Assembly: GCF_041296385.1 (NCBI RefSeq)
Contig: NC_091016.1
Span: forward strand, 14,669,497-14,733,496
Reading direction: 5' to 3'
From: Aphelocoma coerulescens
Lineage: Eukaryota; Chordata; Aves; Passeriformes; Corvidae
Length of the DNA: 64,000 bases
This document shows positions 10,927 through 22,110 of the stretch, in pieces. The stretch's first letter is position 1; each line of letters starts with the position of its first letter. Both the position numbers and the translations under genes were made by a program. The notes under the pieces were generated by a model, which had not been told where the DNA came from, searched no databases, and saw only the letters and a list, made by a program, of their open reading frames with translations.

Positions 10927-12755
10927 ATGTTTGGGACCTGCCTGGTGGAAGTGGCCATGTCACGGGTAACTCATACACGCACCTTCCCAGTGAGCTTCCC
11001 TCTCCTGAGCCTTGTCCTGGTGCTGCTCTTCCATGCAGGGGGCACACACGCGGAGAGCCCCAGTGAACTGCCCGCGAACGACACCGAGGAGTGCGCTGGC
11101 TCCTACATCTGCAAAAAGGGTGTGATTTTACCAATATGGGAACCCCAGGACCCCTCGTTTGGGGACAAAATCGCCCGGGCAACGGTGTATTTTGTAGCAA
11201 TGGTGTACATGTTCCTGGGAGTATCCATCATAGCTGACCGCTTCATGTCCTCCATTGAAGTCATTACGTCCCAAGAGCGGGAAATAACCATCAAGAAGCC
11301 CAATGGCGAGACCAGCAAAACCACTGTGAGGATCTGGAACGAGACTGTTTCCAACCTCACGCTGATGGCCTTGGGCTCGTCTGCTCCGGAGATCCTCCTG
11401 TCTGTTATTGAGGTGTGCGGCCATGGCTTCACGGCGGGGGACTTGGGGCCAAGCACGATCGTGGGGAGTGCTGCCTTTAACATGTTTGTCATCATTGCAA
11501 TCTGTGTGTACGTGGTGCCAGATGGAGAGATAAGGAAGATCAAGCACTTGCGAGTGTTTTTTGTCACAGCAGCCTGGAGCATCTTTGCCTACACTTGGCT
11601 TTACATTATTTTATCTGTGTCTTCTCCTGGGATTGTGGAGGTTTGGGAAGGCTTGCTCACCTTCTTCTTCTTCCCCATCTGTGTGGTGTTTGCCTGGATA
11701 GCTGACAGGAGGCTTTTATTTTACAAGTACGTCTACAAGAAATACCGAGCTGGCAAGCAGAGAGGGATGATCATCGAGCATGAGGGTGACCGCCCCTCTT
11801 CCAAGGCTGACATCGAGATGGATGGAAAGGTTGCTAATTCTCATGTGGAGAACTTTTTGGATGGGACACTAGTGTTGGAGGTGGACGAGAAAGACCAGGA
11901 TGACGAGGAAGCCAGGAGGGAAATGGCTCGGATCCTGAAGGAGCTGAAACAAAAGCACCCAGACAAGGAAGTTGAACAGCTCATAGAGTTGGCCAACTAC
12001 CAGGTCCTGAGCCAGCAGCAGAAGAGCAGGGCTTTTTACCGCATCCAGGCCACTCGGCTCATGACCGGCGCGGGCAACATCCTGAAGAGACATGCTGCAG
12101 ACCAGGCCCGCAAAGCCGTCAGCATGCACGAGGTCAACAGCGAGGTGACCGAAAATGATCCTGTCAGCAAACTCTACTTTGAGCAGGGCACCTACCAGTG
12201 CTTGGAGAACTGTGGCACCGTGGCCCTGACCATCGTCCGCCGGGGAGGAGACCTGACCAACACAGTGTACGTCGACTTCCGGACAGAGGACGGGACGGCC
12301 AATGCTGGCTCTGACTACGAGTTCACTGAAGGGACAGTGGTCTTCAAGCCTGGAGAGACCCAGAAGGAAATCCGTGTTGGCATAATCGACGATGACATAT
12401 TTGAGGAGGATGAGAACTTCCTGGTCCATCTCAGCAATGTCCGAGTGAGCACCGAGGCCTCAGATGAGGGTGTTCTTGAGGCCAGTCGTGTCTCAACACT
12501 CGCCTGCTTGGGATCACCATCTACTGCCACCGTCACCATTTTTGACGATGACCACGCCGGCATCTTCACCTTCGAGGAGCCAGTAACACACATCAGTGAA
12601 AGTGTAGGAACCATGGAAGTGAAAGTGTTGCGAACCTCTGGAGCGCGAGGAAATGTTATTGTGCCCTACAAAACCATTGAAGGCACGGCCAAAGGTGGAG
12701 GAGAGGACTTTGAAGACACCTGTGGGGAGCTGGAGTTCCAGAATGATGAGATAGT
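10927..12755 (+). CDS. SLC8A1: Na+/Ca2+ exchanger 1 (NCX1), exon 2, N-terminal 609 codons
   Basis: Antiporter of the CaCA superfamily that exchanges three Na+ for one Ca2+ across the plasma membrane. Residues count from ATG 10927; a second in-frame ATG at 10957 (residue 11) aligns with human Met4 and may be the real start. Seen in order: signal peptide ending ...GTHA (1-42); sequon NDT at 51, mature position 9 as in the human protein; KKGVILPIW; five hydrophobic helices (about 84-104, 143-160, 178-197, 210-231, 238-259); alpha-1 repeat with ALGSSAPE (148-155) and GPSTIVGSAAFN (174-185); XIP segment RRLLFYKYVYKKYRAGKQRG (261-280); an acidic cytosolic stretch; CBD1 (about 412-545) with DDDIFEEDE (488-496) and DDDHAG (540-545); and the first part of CBD2. 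The exon stops after two bases of a valine codon, the usual exon 2/3 boundary. Identity is closer to NCX1 than NCX3: it keeps the KKGVILPIWEPQDPSFGDKI and CBD1 sequences typical of NCX1. The C-terminal half lies outside the window. Confidence 0.97.
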
Positions 12756-12761
12756 GTAAGT
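12754..12761 (+). other. SLC8A1: Splice donor of SLC8A1 exon 2
   Basis: GT|GTAAGT, with intron GT at 12756-12757, near-perfect consensus. The coding frame read into the intron stops at once: GTG, then TAA at 12757-12759, inside the donor. A transcript that keeps the intron or is polyadenylated within it would encode a 610-residue truncated exchanger ending just inside CBD2. Confidence 0.92.
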
Positions 12762-13836
12762 CAAGGTTTTATTTGTTTCTTACAGTCTGTGTTTCTCCTG
12801 AGACGAAATGCAGTTAGCTCCCAGAGCTGCACTGGAGGTGTTTGGGTGCCAGTGCATTGCAATAAGCCATGAATGGCCTTAGGTGCTTTGGGGAGTCTGA
12901 AACACTGTGTCCCTGCCTTGCCAGCAGACTGGTGAGCAATGTCTGGTCAGGGCACTCCAGCCCTCCAGAAGCAGGGAGGTGGAACTGATCTAGGAGCCAT
13001 ACCCATGCACTAAGCAGGTCTCTACAGCCTCAGCTCTGCAGTGGAGCAGAGAACAAAACCCAAGTGGCTGTGACCACACCGGCACGAGGGCGTGTCCTGC
13101 AAAAGCCTTGACTGAATGTGAGAATTGTGGTACCTGCTTCCTCTTTCCTGTTGGGGCTCAGATCAGCCAGTACTGGGTCACTTGTGATGCTCTGCTCAGG
13201 GCTTTGGTGAAGGTTGCTTCACCACCTCCTGTTCTAAAGGTTGCACACCTGAGTCACTGCCCAATACACATCTTGAAAAAGAGTTGTCATACAGGGAAGC
13301 CTCACGGTTAGGATGCAACTGCAGCCACATTCATTCACTGCTTGCAAGTAAAAAAGGAGGCTGAAAGCTGTTGGAGGCTACTCCTGAGTGTTGCTCTTTG
13401 GATGGTGGAGAAGTTATTAGTGCTTTAGCCTTATTACATTATGTGGAGAACATAAATTTGCTCAGTAAATCATGGTAGAAAACATCTACCCTTGGGCATG
13501 TCATGAAGACATCTCCTTGCCCAGCTCGTGCTCTGGGAGGAGTAAGGGTTGGGAGCTGTGTCGTTCCAGCCTGAGGCTCTTCTGTGTTTGCAGCCAACAG
13601 GGACTAAGTTCTGTAGCACAAAAACACTGCAGAGAACTGAAAGAAGTAAGTGATAAAGGGCACTGCTGTGTCAAGGGAGAGCTAAGTTTCGGCTTGGGTG
13701 TTATATATTGTACTACTGGTCACCTAGGAGCTGAGACAAACCGTGGTGAGTGCCCAGAGTGGCCCTTGTGTTCTGTCTGTCACCTGGATCTGCTGCATGT
13801 GCACAGGGAGAATTAAACTTCATAAAACTTCTTGAA

Positions 13837-13868
13837 GGCGGGGGGGGGGGGGGGAGGAGGGGGGAAGG
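13837..13868. repeat. Poly-G / GGA tract
   Basis: Fifteen consecutive G (13840-13854) followed by AGGAGGGGGGAAGG. It is potentially G-quadruplex forming on the transcribed-RNA strand, about 1.1 kb after the exon 2 donor. Confidence 0.9.
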
Positions 13869-16800
13869 TGATTTTGTAGCTTTCAGGCAGGATTTATACC
13901 AGTTGGGATTTTGACTTCCCAGGAAAAACTGAGCAAAAACTTCACAGCTCTAGCAATCTGGAGGCCACAACATGCGTTGCTCACACAGCGCTCAAAAGCA
14001 CATGGTTCCTGACTCCTGAATGATAGATGTTGTAGAGAGGAATGCAGTTATTTGAATATTTTTTTTATCATTTTGGGAGAAGCAGGGAGTTTTCTGCAGA
14101 TGCAATGAACTAGGCTATAAGGATATCTCCCAAAGGCTCTTTGCTTTTTATCCAGGTCACTCAGCACTAGCAAAACTGGGCTAGTGGCAGTTAGACTTTG
14201 ACGTTTGTTCCCAGCTCCCATGGGATGTGACATGTTTACATGGCAGGCCAAACACAGGGCCACAGGCTCTGGAACGGTGTTCAGAGGGGCTTGGATTACC
14301 CCTTGTCTTGGATCCATCACTGTGGCCAGGATCTCTGTGCTGTCCTTCATCCAAGACCGGTGTCTTGGTGCTCAGGCTGTGAGGAGGCGAGGTGTTGTCA
14401 CTGGCAGTGCTGTGCCTGCTGCCTCTGGTGGTGGCCTTCCTTCCTCTGAGCTGTTCACGGCTGACTTTTGCCAACAGCCCAGTAACCAAGGGGTGTGCTG
14501 GAAGCAGGCTGGCCACATCCTGTGGGATCTGTGCTGCTGTGCCCTCATCAGGGCTGCAAGCCTCCTCCTTCCTCTTCTTACCGGCTGCCAGAATGTGCAC
14601 AGCAAGCAAGAAACAGGGGAAAGCAGCTTCCTTAGAAACCTGAGCGTGCTTTTTCTGTGCAGATGCCATTGTATCTCTATTGTCTTTAAACTGTCTCTCC
14701 CAGGAATCACAGTGAGTGTTGGTACCTCAGAAGTGTCCACAGCCTGGCACAGATGAGGGTCTGGGGTGTAGGTGTAAGGAGGTGGTGACTGCAGGGACAG
14801 ATGTTGACCAAGGGGCTTTCTCATGTCAGCTGGGAGAGGATATGCACTGAATGAAACTGATGTACTATTCCAATCTATTCATGTGCCTGAAAGGCAGTAG
14901 GCATTAATCTAAAACTTAGCTGCTACAGACCACGTTCAGCATGGTGCAATCTGACTGGCAGAAGATTTCCTGCAGGTCCGTGTTTTGCCTGGGCACAAGT
15001 TTGGAACAACGCTGCAGCACAGAGGCAGAGTGATCCCAATGCTGAGCTGCTGCTGACAGGCATCCCCCCTTGGAAGAATTTGCTCCAGTAAAGAAGATAT
15101 ACTAGAACAATATGTGGAATATGGAGCTAAAGACTTTTTGCTCTGTCACTGCTTGGTAGTGCTGTACTTCAGCTAAGCCACGGTTATGTAGAATGGTGCA
15201 ATTCCCTAGCACACTGGATTCAATAAAGTTCTAAAATTTCAGGTTTTCCCATGCTCTGATGGCCAAGAGATGTCTTTGCTGCCCTTTCTAAAGGTCTTTA
15301 GTGCCTCTTCAGTTCTGCCATTCAAGTCTGTATGAATCAGCTTGATAGAAGTGAGTAAGATGTGTTTTTCTGGGGCAGTAATAACAAAGGTAGGGCAGTA
15401 CAGGGAGACAGGAAGATGAAAGAAAAGCATGCACAAGCCTCTATTATTAGAGGGCTGGCTTGCTGGTAAGTCCCAGTAAAATTAGAAAGCGCTGGGAGGG
15501 CCCTGATCTTCTGGAGACCTTCCTCTGGTTCCCAAAAGGCCTAATTACGTAACATGTTGTTTGTTTGCAGTGTCCAGAGAGACTTTCCCATTCTGCAATC
15601 TGTTGATGTCCCCCCTTCCCAGAGTACACAAAATAAAGAGTTTAACTGCTGAAGCTGTGCTGCTCCTGTGCATTTAAACAAGCATCTCATTCTGATGCTA
15701 CCAAAAGAGATGTGTGATGGAGATGATGTTGGTCCTCCTGTGGAACATTTTATCCCAGCACTGCCTCTTGGAGCGGTGCTTTTCTGCTCCTTGTTCCTGA
15801 AGCACAGCTTGTGTGTTCAATGGATGCGTGTTAGCAAGTGAAAGGAACAGCTTTTAAATGGGGTTTGCATAACATACTGTTCCAAGCTGCGTGGGAAAAG
15901 TTGTCTGACTGGGGTCTCAGCAAGGTCAGTCTCAAGTGATGCTGCACAGGTACCTGGGGCTCTGAGACATCGGGGTAGGTGCTGTGATTTAAAGTGTAAG
16001 AGAGCCTTCCCTCTGGGCCCACCCTCAACAGGGTGACTCCAGCCTTGTCTTGCATCTCCATTAATGATTAAAGCTTTCTGCATGAGAACATGGAGAAGAT
16101 GTGCAGTTGTAGGCTCCTCCTGCCCTCCCGTCTACTACAGCTATTGTGACCATAGAAGAGGTCACTGGTTCATGCAGCCAGTGTATTTTTATCTCCTGAC
16201 TGAATGCTAAATAATTCAAAAGAAGTCCAGCTTCTTATATTAGGGGAGGAAGAAATCGTTGCCTCAGCTGATAGCCCATCAGCTTTTCTCCTTTCTGTCT
16301 TGAAACATCAGGAGGAACATCTCCTCCAGATGTGACTGCAAAGTCATATGAAAAGAGTGTGTTCTTTCATGTTCAAAAAACACAGGTTTTCTAGGGATAG
16401 GGATTGCAACTAGAGGTCTGCTACAATCTGTGCTCCAGATGTCTGCACACGCACCCCAAAAGAAAAGGTTTTACTGCATTAGTGTCAGTGAGGAAGATGA
16501 TAGATAGAGTTATATGGACAACCAGTTAAACTCATATTTCACCTATGCAGTCACACCTGTAAAAGCCTGGAAAACCTTATGACAAATGATCTTGCTGTTC
16601 ATAATGTACAGTTTAGTTGTTTTTATGAAACATGTCTGCTGCAGTTTTAGGAAATGACACTCTTTGCCCACTGAATTTGACTTGTGCAAGTCAGTTCTGG
16701 CATTTCTCTGTAAGCATAAATTTAGGAGCTGAATACTAAAAACGACACAAACATCAGCTACATCCTCTGATTTTTCTGGGGAACTGTCCCCAGAAACCAC

Positions 16801-19800
16801 ATAGGCTCCCTCCCAAGAGCCCTTTAAAAATGTCAATGTCAGTAAATACAGATTGTGGCAGGAGGGGAACCAAGTGCTACTGCTTTTTTAAGTTCTTTTC
16901 CAAAAAGAAGTTGGGTCAGGTATTTCTAAAGAAACAGTAGAAATAATATCCTGACTCAGCCCTGGAACCCCTCTATCTCAGTTTTTCATCTGTGGCCTGC
17001 AGCTTCAGAGAAAAAAAGTAAAGCCTCCAAGCATGAGCAGCCTTGCAGTAGGATGCAGTTGAAGAGGAGGATGTCTTCTGATGTGGCAGAGAGTAAACCA
17101 GGCTGGAAGGGAAGCAAACAAACATTCCCCTTTTCAGGTTTCATTGTTGAGCACATTGTCTTCCTCTTTGTGGTCCCACTTTGTTCAGCTGGGCCAGTGT
17201 GCATGCCCTGACACAACAGCCCTGGCTTGCACAGGGTTAAGGTCTGGCAGCACAGTGTGAGATATCAAAGTAGACCAAACAAAGATTAAACTCTTGTTTG
17301 GCCTGCTTCCAGAGCCCAGTGTGGGGTTTACAGAGTATTCTCCCCTCACCACTGGAAGTCTTGCCTGGCCCAGAGGGATTTGCAGGCAGTACAGATTTGG
17401 CCAGCTGGATCTAGGGCTTGGATCCTTGGCAGAAGCACCCAGTGTTCCTGGTCCATCCAGTACAGATCCATCTTACAGGAGGTGGCTGTGGCCCACAGCA
17501 GGGGTCTGAGCAGCTGTGTTGCACCACACTGGGGCACACATGGGGCCTGTTTCCCTTTTGAGGAGGAGAAGTTCTCTGGGCCTGAAATGTATAATTTCTT
17601 TGGCTCCTGAAGGCCAAAAGCTGGTTGTCCCCTCTTCAGAGGGGAAGATACGGCTCTAACAGGGTCATCTGTCTTTTCTTTTTCTCCTCTTCCTTCAAAT
17701 AGTGTTTAGTCTTTCCTGGACACTCTTAAAATATCAGCCTTAATATCTCCCAGGCATGGGCATCTCTCTTAAACTGCTGTGCTCTTGCCTCAGCTGCATG
17801 GTCAACCACGTCTCTGTTGGGAGAGAGCAGGGGAATAAGGCCCTGTGCTGTCCACAGACCTTCCCCTCTGTGCTGTGCCCAGGACATGGCAGGTCCTGAA
17901 AACCTCATTCCCAATGCCACGTCAGGTCTCAAGCCCCTGAAGGGCAAACTTGCAGCTGTGTCTCCAAGTTTCCCACAGCTTCATGTGCTCCCCAGGGTGA
18001 AGCCACTGAGGGTGCTCCTGTGGCAGGTCATCGTGGTGGTGTGGGACACGTCCTGCCCACGGCTTCCTCCGGCAGGGTGAGCATGGGATGCAGACTGTGC
18101 CTTTTGCCCAAATAAGTCAGGAAATCCAGGAACTTGATTGCATGATGTCCCCTGTGGAGGGGATTAGGCAGTTGAAGTCGTGTTATTGGATGAAGAAGTT
18201 GTGCCAGCACATCACCGGGGGTGAGTGGCGGGGGGAGAAGGGTGAGGACAAGAGTTAGCTGAAGAACTGACACAGTTTTTGTCCTTGAAAAACCAATGTT
18301 TCCTTATTTGTAATGAACTGTTGTTGGCAATTTACTGCTGCCAGCTGCATCTCTGTGGTTGATTAAGGGAGCTTGGATCTTAAATATGTAATAACTCCCT
18401 GAAAGCCATTGAGAGGTAGTTATTAGCTTCGTCAGGGCCTGTGTACACATCTGCTGTGCTCCTTTATGAAAAGGCTACCTATTAAATGCATTGTAGTGAT
18501 TCACAAAATGCAGGATCTAGGCTTGTTTTAAGAAATTAAAACAACCCTAGCAAAGCTTGTTGGCATGGGAAAGTTATCTCGGAGTGAAGCACTGCTCTAC
18601 AGCTCCCTGATGGGGAGGCAAGAACAGGGAGTAGAAGAAGTTCTATCCCTGTTTGCAGACCCTTCTTTCCCTGGCATGTGCTTGAGCACTGCTGGGAGCA
18701 GCATTGGCACCAGCAGGTTTTTACAACAGAACAGGCATCCATCCCTCTCCCAGCTGTGCACATGGGATCCATGGCTGTGGCAAATCCTTGAGCAGGGAGA
18801 GGTAATTCATTAGTAAACAGGATCCCAATGCAATTGGAGTTCCAAGTTGTGCATTTGCCTTGGGAGCAGACTCCTCTCCTCTGACACGTTGCCCTTGGAT
18901 TTGAACTCAGTGGATGGCACTCAGTATTCTTTCAGCAGCAGGGCTGAATTTGTGGGCTCAAAATGAGAGTGACAGAACAAAAAGCAGACAGCTGACCACA
19001 GCCAGCATCCAAGCATCTGTATAGACGGGCAGAGAAACATCTGCTGCCATCCAAAGCCAAACAGAGAGGAGAAGCTGGACCTGGCAGACTGAGTCAGAAG
19101 CAGACCCTCCTCAGAGGGAGAGGCTGAGCCTGGAGGCATCATTCCACATGCTGCAGGGGAATGAGTGTGATCAGCCAGCTCCTGCCTCACAGGGGGATGT
19201 GATGTTGCCCTGCCCCTCTCAGATGCACAGTCTTCCACGTCTGGATCTGGCTTCTGTGCATCTCCACTGGCCCTGCTCACACCAGGGACAAAATCAGGTG
19301 TCCACTAGCAAGGACATTACATCACTGCCATGCAAGGGAAAAGTCACCTATCCTATCCCATCCTTTGTGTCTGCTCCTTCCCCTGTTCTCCAGCACCACA
19401 GGGTAACTGTTTTAGCTTAACCTTCACAGTCTGGTCTTGCTGAGCCACCTGTGCTTTTCCAGTACTCTTAGATGAGGAGTTTTGGTTAACAGCCTTTCAC
19501 AGCTACAGTGTTTGCCATGGTGTGTGCATGGCCTTGCTGCACTGGTACCACTGGGTATGTCCTCCTCTTTGCAGTCTTGAGCATGGCTGGAGTCCATGGT
19601 CAGTCTTCTCCAAGCCATAAATGCCGGTTAGCCTGAGGACATCTTGGGAGATATCAAAAACTCTACTAATACAGTTTCTGACAATGACATTAGAGGCACT
19701 GTGCTGGTTTCCAAGAATGGCAATGCTGGATCCTGGGTGACAACAAATAGTAACAGCATTCTCTGTTTTAAAAATATCTTCGTGTAAGAAAGAAAATATT

Positions 19801-21839
19801 CCCACTGCTGTGTAAGTAAGAGGGTGACCAGCATGAGCCTCCTCTGCCCAGTCCCTATATGGTTCCATTTCCATAATGTCTGGACTGCTTCCTACACAAT
19901 CAAAGTAACAATCAAGTGTGTCTGGCAGTGAGAAACAAAGCAATAACAAAGAATGGGGGCATGGCTGGATCCCTGTGAACTGGACGCTGGAAGGAGAGAG
20001 ACAGAACTGATGGCATATGTCTGCCCCTTCAGAGCAAAGTCCTTTCCAGGGAAAGGTTCCCTCAGTGCAGGTGGCTGGGGACAGGGATAGGGCCCAGCTG
20101 AGTGGAGTCCAGTGCAGACATGCTACCTTTGGAGTTTTTCGAGGGATGGTTTAAATTTTATGGCGTTATCAGGAAGCTTCTTTGGAGGGCTTGAGTGATT
20201 CCTCTGGTTATTTGCTCCTGTTAAAACACTGGTGTGTGGTAGTCACACACTGTGCTATTTTGAGGTCATGCAATATGGCTCTGATTCAACCACAAGCCCG
20301 GTACACCCTGCAGAGACCCTTGTCCCAAGGGCCAGATGCACTGTCACCAGGTGGCAAAGCTGTTGTCTCGCTGGTTGGGACATAAGAAGGACATGAAAAC
20401 AAAAAAGGATTGATTTGGTCAGAGTTCTTTTCCAAACTTGGTTGCTTGCTTCCAACTAAGAAACTCATTTTGAGACGTGCTTGCATGCTCCTGGATTAAT
20501 CTGTCGGTACATGCGATCCTAAAGAACAGAACAGTTACGTGTGTGTTTTCACAATCAATTTGGAGTAGAAATCTCTGGATCCATGAGCACACTCAGCAGC
20601 CCCCAAAACTGCCCAGGCAGGCTCTCAGCAACCCCCCTGCCTGCCCTTCTCCCTGGTGCTTGCCCTCCCGTTTCTGTGCCGCTCATGTGGCTGTGGCTCT
20701 GCCATCCTCTGCCCCAAAACCTCCCTCATGCATCCTGAGCACCAGTGTTGTGACAGATGACTTATCCTGGCATGCCTTTGGATAAGGGCAGGCAACACTC
20801 CTGTCTGGAGACTGCGGACATTGTGCTCCGAGGAGCTCTGTGGAGGAGCCACAGCCCTCCCTCGACCCCAGGCAATGCCACTGTGCAGCCCAGGCTCTGC
20901 TGTCCTCACACTGCACAGCTCTCACAGAAATTCACAGTCCTGTCACAGCGTATAAGGCAGAAAAAAAGCCAGTTCTGCAGGGAGTCTGAAATGAATCGAG
21001 CTGCAGCGAGCAGGTGAGGGACGCCCTGGTTTCATTGAGAACAGGAGGCTTGATCTGAAACAAAACCTGTTACTTTGGCTCGGGCAGGTAGGGAGCAGGC
21101 TTTACCTGGCACCAGAGTCTGCACAGGAGCCAAGTATTTGCTTGGTTCAGTAGATTTCCATTCATACTTTACGTTTGGTTATTGAAATTTGTCTTCCTCC
21201 TTAGTGATTGGGTATGTGACAGGACCTAGGCGAATAAGGTATCACCCCTACACAGGGTAAAAATAATGTAAACATAGTCAGTATCAATGTCCCAGGCACA
21301 AATCATCCTGAGAATAAGGAGGGAAGTGTAGCAGGAGATTTACCTGACTCGTGAGCTCTCTGGTGACCTGGAACTCAGAAAGACTCATACAAAAATCTGA
21401 AAATGGGTCAGTTTAGTAGGGAGGATTGTAACAGAGAAGTGTGGGAGGGTTGGATCAGAATCAGGCCGAGCATGAACTGGACAAGAATTAGATGGGAAGG
21501 AGATATTCTGGACATTGACACCTTAGCAATGCAGAGGAAGAAGGGGAAGGGAGCTGAACAACAGATTCTACCGAGAAGCAGGTCCCTCTGTGGATGTACG
21601 TGAGGCCTGCAGGTGTAGGACAGAGGTGATGCAGCCTGCCTGTCCTCAGACCAGAAGGCATACAGAAATCTAGCCTCATGCTCTTAAGGGCAGTGCATGA
21701 GGGGCTCTTAGCACTCCCTCTGGAAGGTTTGATAGGTGACGTGCAGCAAGCTCAGAAGCTGCCTTCAAAAGCAGCTCAGCCAGATTAGGTCTGCTTTTGT
21801 ACCTAAAAGAGCCTAGAATAAATCAACACGTTATTTGTA

Positions 21840-22110
21840 AGTACCTCAAAGATAACAAGGAGAGGAATAACAGCCAGCATATATTTGTCAAGAACAAATC
21901 TTATCAAGCCAACCTAATTTCCTTTTATGCCAGCCTTTTGGGTAAGGGAGAAGCAGTGTTGTCATATCACTGAGCTTCAGAAGGGCTTTTAATGTTGTCT
22001 TGTTTAGCACTGTCATAAGCAAGCCCTGGCTAAATGGGCCACTGGGGTGATGGGGTCTAATCTGTCTGGAAAGAGAAATGTGTCACTGGATGGGGGTGAA
22101 AAGGTGTTCA
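21840..22110 (+). repeat. Possible ancient LINE reverse-transcriptase remnant
   Basis: In the frame starting around 21878 the translation runs IFVKNKSYQANLISFYASL. This resembles the F-x-K-x-K-S-x-x-T-N-L-x-x-F-Y-D motif just ahead of the catalytic region in CR1/L2-like reverse transcriptases. About 25 codons later GAGCTTCAGAAGGGCTTTTAATG could be the decayed LDFSKAFN segment. Stops interrupt the frame. Assignment is by memory of the motif, so confidence is low; a RepeatMasker run would decide. Confidence 0.35.

Noticed and set aside
11103..12614. Minus-strand frames of 99 to 186 codons opposite exon 2
   Set aside because: They are mirror frames of the SLC8A1 coding sequence. No independent support.
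10927..12755. SLC8A3 (NCX3) or SLC8A2 as the identity
   Set aside because: NCX3 has KEGVILPIWYPENPSLGDKIA and a shortened region before CBD1. This exon has KKGVILPIWEPQDPSFGDKIA and the full EVDEKDQDDEEARREMARIL stretch, as in NCX1.
10921..12759. Starting the NCX1 protein at TTG 10921 or ending it at TAA 12757-12759
   Set aside because: TTG is not a credible start when ATG follows six bases later, and the TAA lies in the splice donor, so the linear CDS continues in exon 3.
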